Shown: positions 17,826 to 27,086, counted from the stretch's first letter. The stretch: 64,000 nucleotides of DNA from Bradyrhizobium nivariense (GCF_029846715.1 NZ_JARVWW010000001.1:62001-126000); one strand, 5' to 3'. The notes: a model not told the origin generated them from the sequence alone. A program made the numbers and translations.

Positions 17826-18341
17826 CTACGCGTGAGGACACCGGGGATGACGATCCCGAACGAGAGAAACGCCCGGCTTCATCGCGATTGAGCGAAGATA
17901 ACTCGGTAAATCAGGTGCGCCTTCAACACGCAGCTCTCCGCTGAAGCCACCCACCTCACGGTATCCACCAAGGTCGTTGAAATAGAATCCCTGGACAATT
18001 TTTTCGTTGCGCTTGAAGACGACGCCAACGCGAAGGTCGACGAACGGCTTGGGATCATCGAACAAGACGACACGCGTACGGATCGCATCCAGCGTCTCAC
18101 CAAAAGCCGAGTTTCCGGAAGCGACTTCATAAACACAAGATACGTCCGGCAAGGCGACCTCATCGATTCTGACACGAAATGAGCTTCGATATGGGACGAG
18201 CATCAGAAAAACATGGGTTGATCCTCTGAGCTCTTGAAGCATATTCCGAAGGTCGGTCGAGTTATCGCTCGCCACCGAGATGCAGCTACAGGTCAGCAGG
18301 ACTGTTAGAACCCGCGCGAATCCAGAGAGCATCTTTGACAC
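17826..18341 (-). CDS. hypothetical exported protein
   Basis: About 171 residues. The N-terminus (SGFARVLTVLLTCSCISVAS) looks like a signal peptide; the rest is a mixed alpha/beta domain with VVLFDDPKPFVDLRVGVVFKRNEKIVQGFYFNDLGGYREVGG and one Cys (VSCVYEV). GTG at 18341 follows GGAAGA with good spacing; an ATG at 18332 and an upstream ATG at 18410 are alternatives, the last overlapping the transposase remnant. The GC content is visibly lower than in the neighbours, which fits an acquired or relaxed gene in this accessory strip. I do not recognise a family. Confidence 0.55.
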   Translation of the reverse strand: MSKMLSGFARVLTVLLTCSCISVASDNSTDLRNMLQELRGSTHVFLMLVPYRSSFRVRIDEVALPDVSCVYEVASGNSAFGETLDAIRTRVVLFDDPKPFVDLRVGVVFKRNEKIVQGFYFNDLGGYREVGGFSGELRVEGAPDLPSYLRSIAMKPGVSLVRDRHPRCPHA

Positions 18342-18384
18342 TAGTCTTCCAGCGCGCAGAATGGGTTCATCGGAGCGATACCCA

Positions 18385-18631
18385 TCACTTGCTTCTATCC
18401 TCTTTTCCATAGCTCACCCAGGTGACCAGACCATGCTTGACCGGGTTGATGTAGACGTAGTCGACATGCCGGACGAAGTCGCCTTTATCCCGAATGGTGT
18501 GCTCCCCATAGCGGCGCTGCCAGATACCGCGTTCACCCTTTGCCGCCCGGTCCGAGGAAAGCCTCCGCTCCGCCAGATTGAGGGGGAAGAAGGAGGTGCC
18601 TCCGAGCACGTCTCTTAAGCCCCCGGGCCAT
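18385..18631 (-). pseudogene. REP-associated tyrosine transposase (RAYT) remnant
   Basis: The minus strand encodes GGTSFFPLNLAERRL, then directly SDRAAKGERGIWQRRYGEHT and FVRHVDYVYINPVKHGLV. These are the N- and C-terminal parts of the Y1/REP-associated transposase family, but the central region with the HUH metal site (normally LPDHLH) is missing, an internal deletion of roughly 60 codons. A frameshift near 18600 separates the probable ATG (18631, MARGLKRRAR) from the rest. It is therefore inactive. RAYTs mobilise palindromic REP sequences, and such palindromes lie in the same strip. Confidence 0.75.
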
Positions 18632-19525
18632 CGTACCCCAGGGGCGGCAACCTTGAAATGTAGGGGGGACGCCAATCCACCGGTCATGATCTGACCCTTG
18701 TGGCATTGGCGCCATATCACGCAGGCCCAGAATTTATCGGGCCGCATGGTCTGCGGGAGGATGGACGAGCGGAGTTGGTGGCAGCCCCTCGCGACCCGTC
18801 GGGCAAAACACCTCGTCAATCCCTTCACACAAAAATATTGTCCTTTTCCGAATTTCGGATTTATGGCATACAGCCCGCATCCTGGCCCTGCCAAAGGGGC
18901 GTTCGCGATCGTCACGACATGCGGGCCGGGTGGCGGTGGACGCGGCAGCGTCGGCGCGGAGGGCGTGATGACAGGGCGGGCAACCGTGAGTCCTCACGCG
19001 ACGCGGTACGACACGGCGCTGGAGAGCGGGCTTGTCGGTTGTCAGGGGTGAGCACACGCGAGCCCTCGACGATCGGGCGGGACCGTCCGCGGACGGAGAA
19101 GTCGTGTGGTCCTGACGCCCGGGGTCTGTGCGTCAAGCCTCGTGGTGATGTGGCGGCCCGACCGGGCGCGCGCATCAGCCATCGGCGGGGCGACGGGGGC
19201 AATAGTGCATCGCTCCCCGGGGAGAGCACGAAGGACACCGTTAAAACCATCCGCGCAGGGAAGGCCGGGCGATCGGCCACCCCATCGGTCCACCCCGTGT
19301 GCACTCTTGTAGCGCACGGACCAACGGGTGCCGCCGGCGCCCGGCCTTCCCTGCGCCCTTTGGCTTCAGAGAGCGCGAACGAAACCGTAAAGCTCGGGCG
19401 AAACGCGCCGCGAGAACGCGCAACCATGCCCCTTCCCGAACAGAATGTCGTACCGCTTTTCGCCCGGGCGCCGGGCTGGTAGATTGGCGCCACTGCTCTG
19501 AAGAATTTGGCTTTGGGGAATTTTG
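18632..19525. repeat. degenerate dispersed repeat region, no credible gene
   Basis: About 0.9 kb. Open frames here are Arg/Pro/Ala-rich and look like shadows. The part from about 18870 to 19410 resembles a degenerate sequence found many times in Bradyrhizobium-type genomes (recognised from memory, not verified). It contains a perfect 18-bp inverted repeat, GCGCAGGGAAGGCCGGGC at 19253-19270 and its complement at 19339-19356. An AT-rich patch lies at about 18830-18870. The end of the region carries the ribosome-binding site of the next gene. Confidence 0.5.
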
Positions 19526-20872
19526 ATGCGCGCGAGGATTTTCAATCGCGTTGGGGGGCTGGCGGTGCTGGTCGCAGCCCTGCTCGTCGTCGCCACGCTG
19601 CCGGCATCGGCCGAGAAGCGCATTGCGCTCGTGGTCGGCAACTCCGCCTACAAGAACATCACGCCGCTCGACAATCCCTCCAAGGACGCGAGCCTGATGG
19701 CAGAGACGCTTGGCCTGCTCGGCTTCACGCTGGTCGGCGGCCGCGCCCAGCTCGATCTCGACAAGGGCGCGATGGATCTTGCGGTGCAGAGCTTCGGGCG
19801 GCAGGTGCAGGGCGCCGATGTCGCGCTGTTCTATTATGCCGGCCACGGCGTGCAGGTCTCGGGCGCCAATTATCTCGTGCCGGTCGGCGCCAATCCGACC
19901 CGCGAGGCCGACGTCGACTTCCAGATGACCGACGTCAACCTCGTGCTGCGCCAGATGCAGGGATCGGGCACGCGCCTCAACCTCGTGATCCTGGACGCAT
20001 GCCGCAACAACCCCTTCGGCTCACGCGGCCTGCGCGCGTCCGATGGCGGCCTTGCGCAGATGCGCGCGCCCGAGGGCACGCTGATCTCCTACGCGACGCA
20101 GCCCGGCAACGTCGCCCAGGACGGCAGCGACGGCCACAGCCCCTACACCAAGGCGTTGGCCGCGACGGTTCGGACCGCGGGCCTCGACGTGTTCCAGACC
20201 TTCAACCAGGTCGGCCTCGCGGTGAAGCGCGCCACATCCGGCGCGCAGCAGCCCTGGGTGTCGTCCTCGCCGATCGACGGCACCTTCTATTTCGTAGCCC
20301 CGACGCAAACCGCCCCACCACAGGTCGCCGCGATGCAGCCCGATCCGCTGCCGGCAGATCGGTTGCGCGCCGATCCGGACCGTGTGCCGCTGCGCGATGC
20401 CGCGCTGCTCAGTGAACTGAGCGAGCGGCTCTACGAGCTCAATTTCGATCCTGACACCACCGATGGACTGACCCGCGCGATCACAAAGCTCCAGCAGCGG
20501 ATTTCCATGGCGCCGACGGGCGAAGCCACCGAAGGACTGCTGCTGCGGATGCGCAAGATAGAGGATCTGAAGCCATGGGGCTCGATCGTCTACGGCCCCG
20601 ACGGCAGCAAATGGGGCATATCCTGGAACCACGCCTCGCGGCGCGCGGCGGTAGCCGATGCGCGCGGCAATTGCGCCGGCGCCAAATGTCCGATCGAGCT
20701 CTCCTTCTACGGAAGCCGCTGCGGCGCATTCGCGATCTCTGACAAGTCCTGGTCGCTGGTTCAGCGCGACAGCGTGCAACGCGCCAAAGACGCTGCGCTT
20801 GACGAGTGCGGCAAGGCTGGCAAAGCTTGCCGCATTATCGGATCCGTCTGTGCCGACGGCTCCGGCCGCTGA
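19526..20872 (+). CDS. exported caspase-fold (C14) peptidase with DUF4189-like C-terminus
   Basis: 448 residues. A signal peptide (to about ASA, residue 29) is followed by a caspase/metacaspase p20-like domain: KRIALVVGNSAYKNI, then His107 in YYAGHGVQ and Cys159 in LDACRNNPF, the catalytic dyad. GTLISYATQPGNVAQDG and PYTKALAATV complete the fold (to about 255). The C-terminal about 100 residues (WGSIVYGPDGSKWGISWNHA...ALDECGKAGKACRIIGSVCADG) match the small DUF4189 type of Cys-rich repeat domain. The ATG at 19526 follows TTGGGGAA. It is presumably periplasmic; substrate and trigger are unknown. Confidence 0.85.
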   Translation: MRARIFNRVGGLAVLVAALLVVATLPASAEKRIALVVGNSAYKNITPLDNPSKDASLMAETLGLLGFTLVGGRAQLDLDKGAMDLAVQSFGRQVQGADVALFYYAGHGVQVSGANYLVPVGANPTREADVDFQMTDVNLVLRQMQGSGTRLNLVILDACRNNPFGSRGLRASDGGLAQMRAPEGTLISYATQPGNVAQDGSDGHSPYTKALAATVRTAGLDVFQTFNQVGLAVKRATSGAQQPWVSSSPIDGTFYFVAPTQTAPPQVAAMQPDPLPADRLRADPDRVPLRDAALLSELSERLYELNFDPDTTDGLTRAITKLQQRISMAPTGEATEGLLLRMRKIEDLKPWGSIVYGPDGSKWGISWNHASRRAAVADARGNCAGAKCPIELSFYGSRCGAFAISDKSWSLVQRDSVQRAKDAALDECGKAGKACRIIGSVCADGSGR

Positions 20873-20899
20873 TACCATTTTCATTTTGGATTCTTGCTC

Positions 20900-21388
20900 A
20901 TGCGCAATGCCGTCATCCCTGCGATTGCCCTCGCCTTCTTGCTTTCCGCCGCCCTCGCCCCATCGTCCGCCATCGCGCAGTCCGGCAGCGCCGGCGGCTC
21001 GATCGGCAATGACGAGAAGTCGCTGTCCGGCTCGCGATCGGACCGTTCGGCCGAGCCGGCGCCCGCGGCACGTCGCAGCAAGCCGGCCGAGGAGCCGCGC
21101 AGCTCCTCGCGGCGCGGTGGCGGAGGTGGCGGCAGTTTCGACGGCGCCTGGATGGTCGTCAGCGTCGGCTGCGGCGGCACCACGTCCAGCGCGGTCGTGG
21201 TCTCCTCGGGCAAGGTCATCGGCCAAGGCGTCAGCGGTACTGTCAGCCCGAGCGGCGCGGTCAGCACCTTCGGTCAAGGCGAGGGCGTGACCTTCACCGG
21301 CTCCGGCCGCCTCGGTGCCCGTAGCGGCTCCGGAACCTTCCGCCGCTCGGACGGCTGCGGCGGAGCCTGGACCTCGAGCAAGCAATAG
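20900..21388 (+). CDS. exported beta-rich protein of unknown function
   Basis: 162 residues. A signal peptide ends near SAIAQ; a low-complexity linker rich in Ser, Arg, Pro and Gly (about 30-80) follows; then an about 80-residue beta-sheet domain opens with SFDGAWMVVSVGCGG and closes with GSGRLGARSGSGTFRRSDGCGGAW. This FDGxW ... CxGxW layout is a common small extracytoplasmic domain in rhizobia without known function; its two CGG Cys could pair. It lies 27 bp after the caspase gene on the same strand and may be co-expressed with it. Confidence 0.7.
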   Translation: MRNAVIPAIALAFLLSAALAPSSAIAQSGSAGGSIGNDEKSLSGSRSDRSAEPAPAARRSKPAEEPRSSSRRGGGGGGSFDGAWMVVSVGCGGTTSSAVVVSSGKVIGQGVSGTVSPSGAVSTFGQGEGVTFTGSGRLGARSGSGTFRRSDGCGGAWTSSKQ

Positions 21389-21539
21389 CAGCGAAAAAAG
21401 CCTGATTCCGCGGCGGAACGAACGCCGCGCAGGCCCGATTCAGGCCACATCCTCTCCGGATTTGCGGCTCATTGCCACCCAAGTCTTTGACGACAAAGGG
21501 AAGGTAACGAGTTGCGTCACGCGTAATCGGGAGACCAGG

Positions 21540-22715
21540 ATGGGCAACCGCACCGCAAAGTTCATATCCGCCCTTGTGGGCAGCATCATTGCCGGGGCGC
21601 CACTGGCCGCCGTGTCGCAGAATGCACTGACGACACCGAGCACGGAAAATGCCGCGAGCGACTGCCTTGGCGCGCCAAAGGGCGCCGCGCCGCAGGGCCA
21701 GCATTGGCATTATCGCCTCGAGCGCGCGACCAAGCGGCAGTGTTGGTATCTGCGCGCCGAAGGCGGCAAGGCCACACAAACCGCCCAGGCTGCGCCCGAT
21801 ACGCCAACAGCAGATTCAGCCGTGCCGCAGCAGCACTCGGTGCAGGACGCGCGCGCCGAATATCTGATGACGCAGAGCATTGCCGCTGCGAAGACGCCGG
21901 CGGCGCCGACGCAACAGTCTGCGGGCCCCTCCGCTGACGCCAACGCGCAGCAGCCCGCCGTCGCCGCGCGCTGGCCCGACGCCTCCACGGCGTCCGCCGC
22001 GCCCGCAGCGCAGCCCTCGCCCGCACCTGTCGCGGCCGCCGCGCAGCCGAGCGCGAAGCCGGCGAAGTCCCCTGCTCCGATGGCTCTGGCCGCGGCAGAC
22101 AGCACCGCCGACAAACCGACCGGCTCGCTCCAGATGCTGCTGCTCGTGATCGGCGGCGCGCTGGCGCTTGCCGGCATCCTCGCCAGCGTCATCTACCGCT
22201 TTGCCGGCGGGCGCACCCGCGTCCAGGCCGCCGACCATCACCGCGTCAACTGGGACAATTTCGAGCCGCACGATCACGACGACGGCCGCGCGCCCTGGCT
22301 CAACGCGGCGCCGGCCGGCGCACCGCGCGCTCAGCAGCCGCGCCCGGTGGATTTCGATGCCGTGCGTCCGCAGACCGCGCAGCTCAAGACCGCACAGCTC
22401 GCCGCGATCGACCGCGAAATCGATGTGATCGACGAGCGCAACCCGCAAGCCCACGACGAGACCGACGACATATTCAACGGAGAATTCGAGATCGAGGCCG
22501 CAGCGCCGCGGCTCGCGGCCAACGACATCAATGACGAAGAGCCGGCCGATCGCGATGAGGATGTGGGAATCGAGGACGCCATCGACGTCGACGTGATCAC
22601 GACGATGCTGGAACGGCTGGCGAAGGACGGGCCGCGACTGATGCAGCCTAGCCTTGAAGCTGACCTTGCAGACCGCGCACGAAGCCCACGAGGCCGGTCC
22701 GCCGCTCGCGCTTGA
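21540..22715 (+). CDS. membrane protein with Ala/Pro-rich linker, unknown function
   Basis: 391 residues. Signal-like N-terminus (MGNRTAKFISALVGSIIAGA), then a short conserved module with CLGAPKGAAPQGQHWHYRLE and RQCWYLRAE (a motif seen in several rhizobial proteins, two Cys), a long Ala/Pro/Gln-rich linker, one membrane helix (MLLLVIGGALALAGILASVI, about 200-220) and an acidic cytoplasmic tail with a helix AQLKTAQLAAIDREIDVIDE. The ATG at 21540 has GGGAGACCAGG upstream. Its last 68 nt overlap the end of gmk on the opposite strand. No function is assigned. Confidence 0.7.
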   Translation: MGNRTAKFISALVGSIIAGAPLAAVSQNALTTPSTENAASDCLGAPKGAAPQGQHWHYRLERATKRQCWYLRAEGGKATQTAQAAPDTPTADSAVPQQHSVQDARAEYLMTQSIAAAKTPAAPTQQSAGPSADANAQQPAVAARWPDASTASAAPAAQPSPAPVAAAAQPSAKPAKSPAPMALAAADSTADKPTGSLQMLLLVIGGALALAGILASVIYRFAGGRTRVQAADHHRVNWDNFEPHDHDDGRAPWLNAAPAGAPRAQQPRPVDFDAVRPQTAQLKTAQLAAIDREIDVIDERNPQAHDETDDIFNGEFEIEAAAPRLAANDINDEEPADRDEDVGIEDAIDVDVITTMLERLAKDGPRLMQPSLEADLADRARSPRGRSAARA

Positions 22716-23307
22716 GGCGTTCGGCCTTCAGGATCGACTGCACCTCGGCGAAGGCCTCGTCGACGTCGTGGTTGATGACGATGTAGTCGTACTCGGCCCA
22801 GTGGCTCATCTCGTGGCTGGCGCGGCTCATGCGCTTGCGGATCACCTCGTCGGAATCCTGCGCGCGCGAATGCAGCCGCTTCTCGAGATCGCCGGCCGAG
22901 GGCGGCAGGATGAACACGCTGACGACGTCGGCGCGCGCCTTCTCACGCAGTTGCTGCGTGCCCTGCCAGTCGATGTCGAACAGCACGTCCTGCCCCGCCG
23001 ACAGCGCCGCCTCGACCGGCGCACGCGGCGTGCCGTAGCTGTTGTCGAACACCGTCGCCCATTCCAAGAGCTCGTCGCCCTTCACCATCGCCTCGAATCG
23101 GGGCTTGTCGAGGAACAGATAGTCGCGCCCGTCGACCTCGCCCGGCCGCATCGCGCGCGTGGTCGCCGACACCGACATTCGGAGGCCGGGCATGCGGTCG
23201 ATCAGCAGACGCGACAGCGTCGTCTTGCCCGCGCCCGACGGCGAGGACAGCACGAACATCAATCCGCGCCGCTCGACACCGTCAGCTCCGTGACCGCCAA
23301 TCGTCAT
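22648..23307 (-). CDS. gmk: guanylate kinase
   Basis: Phosphorylates GMP/dGMP to the diphosphate. The 219 residues show the P-loop SSPSGAGKTT (about 21-30), SVSATTRAMRPGEVDGRDY for GMP binding, and the lid/LID-like region RLHSRAQDSDEVIRKRM. The start ATG at 23307 lies 3 bp after the yicC stop, so the two are co-translated. The C-terminus is convergent with and overlaps the neighbouring plus-strand membrane protein gene. Confidence 0.95.
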   Translation of the reverse strand: MTIGGHGADGVERRGLMFVLSSPSGAGKTTLSRLLIDRMPGLRMSVSATTRAMRPGEVDGRDYLFLDKPRFEAMVKGDELLEWATVFDNSYGTPRAPVEAALSAGQDVLFDIDWQGTQQLREKARADVVSVFILPPSAGDLEKRLHSRAQDSDEVIRKRMSRASHEMSHWAEYDYIVINHDVDEAFAEVQSILKAERLKRERRTGLVGFVRGLQGQLQG

Positions 23308-23310
23308 CGA

Positions 23311-24198
23311 TCACTCCAGATTCTGGACCTGCTCGCGGAACTGCTCGACCACATTCTTCATGGCGAGCCCCGTATTGGTCAGCTCGATGTCGTTCGACTT
23401 CGAGCAGCAGGTATTGACCTCGCGGTGAAACTCCTGCGCCAGGAAGTCGAGCTTGCGCCCGATCGCGCCACCCTTGCCGATCAGCTCGCGCGCCTGCGCG
23501 ATGTGCGAGGCGATGCGGTCGAGCTCCTCGCGGATGTCGGCCCTGGTCGCGATCAGGATCGCCTCCTGCATCAGGCGGTCGGAATCGAAACGGTCGGAGG
23601 TGTCGAGGAGGCTGGCGATCTGCTCGGCGAGCCTCGCCTTGATCGCCTCGGGCTTGCGGCCGGGCGCGGCCTCGGCCTTTTTCGAAAGCTGCTCGACCTC
23701 GTCCACGCGCTGGATCAGGATCTGTCCCAGCGAGGTCCCCTCACGCTTGCGCATCTCGACCAGTTCGGCGAGCGCCTTGTCGAAGGCTTCGGCCACTGCA
23801 GCACGCGCGGCCTTGTCCTCTTCCTCGTCGCCCTCGGGCTCGGCCACCTCAATGACGCCCTTGATGGCCAAAAGCCCGTCGACGCTCGGCGCGACCGCAT
23901 CGACCTTGCCGGCGATCACGGCGGCGGCTTTCAGGACGGCGTTGAGCACGTCCTCGTTGACGCGGACCGTGGTGGCGGCATTGGCGCGCTTGACGGTCAG
24001 ATTGGCATAGACGGTGCCGCGCGACAAAAGCTCGGCGGCGCGCTTTTTGGCGTGGGCCTCGAGCTCGTCGAACCCCTGCGGCAGCCGCACCCTGAGGTCA
24101 AAGCCCTTGGCGTTGACCGACTTCAATTCCCATTCGAACGTATACGGCCCGCTCGCGCCGTGGCTTCGGGCAAAGCCGGTCATGGACGACAACGCCAT
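23311..24198 (-). CDS. yicC: YicC-family endoribonuclease / stress-related protein
   Basis: 295 residues, normal for YicC. The N-terminus MALSSMTGFARS with YTFEWELKSVNAKGFDLRVRLP is diagnostic; the C-terminal DUF1732 part ends KSNDIELTNTGLAMKNVVEQFREQVQNLE. The family has metal-dependent endoribonuclease activity in characterised members. The yicC-gmk order is conserved in alphaproteobacteria. It lies downstream of mltG on the same strand after a 116-bp gap. Confidence 0.93.
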   Translation of the reverse strand: MALSSMTGFARSHGASGPYTFEWELKSVNAKGFDLRVRLPQGFDELEAHAKKRAAELLSRGTVYANLTVKRANAATTVRVNEDVLNAVLKAAAVIAGKVDAVAPSVDGLLAIKGVIEVAEPEGDEEEDKAARAAVAEAFDKALAELVEMRKREGTSLGQILIQRVDEVEQLSKKAEAAPGRKPEAIKARLAEQIASLLDTSDRFDSDRLMQEAILIATRADIREELDRIASHIAQARELIGKGGAIGRKLDFLAQEFHREVNTCCSKSNDIELTNTGLAMKNVVEQFREQVQNLE

Positions 24199-24314
24199 CA
24201 GGTCAATTTCTCCAGAAGCACGGGATTCGCGGGGCCATCAAGCCACGCGAATCTTAAGACTATTTTGCAGGAAAGTGGAATCCGCAAAGTCCCGCGGGCA
24301 GGTCTGCACCTCGC

Positions 24315-25586
24315 CTAGCGCTGGACCACCGGGGGCGAGGGTTGCACCGCGCCCTGCCGGGCCGGCGCGGGACCGACGGGGCGAGCCGGCGGCTTCTTCT
24401 GCTGGTTGGGGCGCGCCGGCGTCGTCGCCGTCGGCGTATCGGCGGCGCTGGGCACCGCGGCGGCCGGCGGCTGCGCGTCCTCGGCCGGCTCGACCGTGTC
24501 GTTCTGGATCTGCTTTTCCATCGCACGCAGCTTCACGACGTTCTTCTGGTGCGCGTCGTAGGTCTCGGTGAAGGCATGCCCGCCGGTGCCGTCGGCGACG
24601 AAATAGAGGTCGCGGGTGCGGGCCGGGTTGGCGGCGGCCTCGAGCGAGGCCCGGCCGGGGTTGGAGATCGGCCCCGGCGGCAGGCCCTCGATCACATAGG
24701 TGTTGTAGGGCGAGGGCTGCGTGATTTCGCTGCGCTTGATCGGACGGCCGAGCGTCCCCTTGCCGCCGACCAGGCCGTAGATGATCGTGGGATCGGACTG
24801 CAGCTTGATCCTCTGCTTCAGGCGGTTGACGAACACCGCGGCGACGCGGCTGCGCTCGTCCGGCTTGCCGGTTTCCTTCTCGACGATCGAGGCCAGCGTC
24901 ACCAGTTGCTCCGGAGTCTTGACCGGAATGTCCTGACTGCGGCGCTCCCATATCTCGGTCAGCACGCGCTTGTGCGCCTGCTGCATGCGCTGGACCACCT
25001 GGTCACGTGGGGTCCCACGCGGGAACTTGTAGGTCTCGGGCAACAGCGTGCCTTCGCGCGGCAGCTCACGCACGCTGCCGGTGAAGATGTCGTTGTCGGA
25101 CAGCCGCGCCACGATCTGCTCGGAGGTCAGGCCCTCCGGTATCGTCACGGCATGCTGCACCACCTTGCCCTCGACGATGGTGGCGATGACGTCGCGCAAG
25201 GATGCGTTCTTCTGGAACGAATATTCGCCGGGCTTGAGGTCCGAGCTTGCCTTCAACGCAGCGACGCTCGCAATGAACGCCCACGGATTGACGTCGGTCA
25301 CGCCTTCCCGGTTCAGCGTCTCGGCGATGTCGCGCTTGCCCGCGCGCTGCGGGATGTTGACGATCTTGTCGTCCTTCAGCGGTCCCGGCGCCTCGAGCAC
25401 CTGCCGGCCGTAATAGTACACGCCGCCCGCACCGATCATGGCGATCAGCAGCAGGGTGATGATGGCGTTGCCGACGATCACGAAGGGATTGCGCGCGCGG
25501 TCCGATCGCTTCGGCGGCGGCGGGACCTGCTCGGGCTCGAGCGCTGCCCGCGGACTCCGGGGCGAAATGGGCGGCCTTTCACTCAT
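24315..25586 (-). CDS. mltG: endolytic murein transglycosylase MltG (YceG)
   Basis: Inner-membrane lytic transglycosylase that cleaves nascent peptidoglycan glycan strands and sets their length. The 423 residues comprise a Pro/Arg-rich cytoplasmic N-terminus, one membrane helix (about 35-57), a LysM-like region, and the YceG catalytic domain with ASIVEKETGKPDERSRVAAV (catalytic Glu), KLQSDPTIIYGL and the closing YNTYVIEGLPPGPISNPG. The C-terminal about 60 residues are a Pro/Ala-rich tail not usual in enterobacterial MltG. It follows fabF on the same strand, a typical alphaproteobacterial neighbourhood. Confidence 0.94.
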   Translation of the reverse strand: MSERPPISPRSPRAALEPEQVPPPPKRSDRARNPFVIVGNAIITLLLIAMIGAGGVYYYGRQVLEAPGPLKDDKIVNIPQRAGKRDIAETLNREGVTDVNPWAFIASVAALKASSDLKPGEYSFQKNASLRDVIATIVEGKVVQHAVTIPEGLTSEQIVARLSDNDIFTGSVRELPREGTLLPETYKFPRGTPRDQVVQRMQQAHKRVLTEIWERRSQDIPVKTPEQLVTLASIVEKETGKPDERSRVAAVFVNRLKQRIKLQSDPTIIYGLVGGKGTLGRPIKRSEITQPSPYNTYVIEGLPPGPISNPGRASLEAAANPARTRDLYFVADGTGGHAFTETYDAHQKNVVKLRAMEKQIQNDTVEPAEDAQPPAAAVPSAADTPTATTPARPNQQKKPPARPVGPAPARQGAVQPSPPVVQR

Positions 25587-25711
25587 CGAAGCAACCTGAA
25601 TCCTGCCGGTTCAATCGCGACCTGACAATCGCTTGCCGAGCCAAATGCACGCGCCCGCTTCCATGACTATCGCCGAATACGGCAAAACGGTGGATTCGTC
25701 GCAACAACAAA

Positions 25712-26977
25712 CTAATGGACCAGACGCCGAAGGATGATCGACGCGTTGGTACCGCCAAAACCAAAAGAATTCGACAACGCGACGTTGACCTCGCGCTTCT
25801 TCGCCTTATGCGGCACGAGATCGATCGCAGTCTCGACCGACGGATTGTCCAGGTTGATCGTCGGCGGCACGACATTATCGCGAATCGCGAGAATGGCGAA
25901 GATCGCCTCGATCGCGCCGGCCGCACCCAGGAGATGACCGGTCGACGACTTGGTCGAGGACATCGCGACCTTGGAGGCGGCATTGCCGAGCAGACGTTCG
26001 ACCGCACCGAGCTCGATCTCGTCACCGAGCGGTGTCGAGGTGCCGTGCGCGTTGATGTAGTCGAGATCGGATGCCGTGAGGCCGGCGCGCTTGAGCGCCG
26101 CCGCCATGCTGCGGAAGCCGCCGTCGCCGTCGGGTGACGGCGAGGTGATGTGATAGGCATCGCCCGAGAGACCGTAGCCGATCACCTCGGCATAGATCTT
26201 CGCGCCGCGACGCTTGGCGTGTTCGAGCTCTTCCAGGACCAGGACGCCGGCGCCTTCGCCCATGACGAAGCCGTCCCGGTCCTTGTCGTAGGGACGCGAG
26301 GCCTTCTCGGGCGTTTCGTTGAAGGCTGTCGAGAGCGCGCGCGCGGCGTTGAAGCCGGCAATGCCGATGCGGCCGATCGGCGATTCCGCGCCGCCGGCAA
26401 CCATGACGTCGGCATCGCCGAGCGCGATCAGGCGGGCGGCATCGCCGACCGCGTGAGCGCCGGTCGAGCAGGCCGTGACCACCGAATGGTTCGGCCCCTT
26501 CAGCCCATGCTTGATCGAGACATAGCCGGAGGCGAGATTGATCAGGCGGCCCGGAATGAAGAACGGCGAGACCCGGCGCGGCCCGCGTTCCTTCAGCAGG
26601 ATCGCGGTGTCGGCGATGCCGTTGAGGCCGCCGATGCCGGACCCGATCATGGTGCCGGTGGCGCATTTGTCCTCTTCGGACTCGGGATGCCAGTTGGCAT
26701 CGTCGAGCGCCTGGCCGGCTGCGGCCATGCCGAAGATGATGAAGTCGTCGACCTTGCGCTGGTCCTTGGGCTCCATCCAGATGTCGGCATTGAAAGTGTC
26801 GTTGGTACCGTCGCCGCGCACGACCGTGCAGCCGATCTTGGTCTGAAGATCGGAAACGTCGAAGCTCTCGATCCTGCGTGCACCGCTTTCGCCGTTGAGG
26901 ATGCGCTTCCAGGTCGGCTCGACACCGCAGCCGAGTGGCGAAACCATGCCAAGACCCGTGACGACAACCCGCCTCAT
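25712..26977 (-). CDS. fabF: 3-oxoacyl-ACP synthase II
   Basis: Condensing enzyme of type II fatty acid elongation. The 421 residues show MRRVVVTGLGMVSPLG, nucleophile Cys170 in VVTACSTGAH, and the two catalytic His in NAHGTSTPLGD and SSTKSSTGHLLGAAG. The C-terminus ALSNSFGFGGTNAS is typical. It is 109 bp downstream of acpP, completing the fabD-fabG-acpP-fabF order on the minus strand. Confidence 0.97.
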   Translation of the reverse strand: MRRVVVTGLGMVSPLGCGVEPTWKRILNGESGARRIESFDVSDLQTKIGCTVVRGDGTNDTFNADIWMEPKDQRKVDDFIIFGMAAAGQALDDANWHPESEEDKCATGTMIGSGIGGLNGIADTAILLKERGPRRVSPFFIPGRLINLASGYVSIKHGLKGPNHSVVTACSTGAHAVGDAARLIALGDADVMVAGGAESPIGRIGIAGFNAARALSTAFNETPEKASRPYDKDRDGFVMGEGAGVLVLEELEHAKRRGAKIYAEVIGYGLSGDAYHITSPSPDGDGGFRSMAAALKRAGLTASDLDYINAHGTSTPLGDEIELGAVERLLGNAASKVAMSSTKSSTGHLLGAAGAIEAIFAILAIRDNVVPPTINLDNPSVETAIDLVPHKAKKREVNVALSNSFGFGGTNASIILRRLVH

Positions 26978-27086
26978 ATCCGAAAACTCCGCATCGAAAT
27001 ATTCACGGCCAATAACAAGAAACCGGCTGACCGCTGTTGGGCGGTCCGTCCGGTTTCAATGTTGTCCCCGCGAAAATGAAAGAGCC

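Noticed and set aside
18700..19482. Open frames of up to 260 codons in the degenerate repeat tract
   Set aside because: Both strands give overlapping Arg/Pro/Gly-rich frames without motifs or ribosome-binding sites; more likely non-coding repeat.
22654..24318. Plus-strand open frame opposite gmk and yicC
   Set aside because: Shadow frame; the minus-strand genes carry P-loop and YicC signatures.
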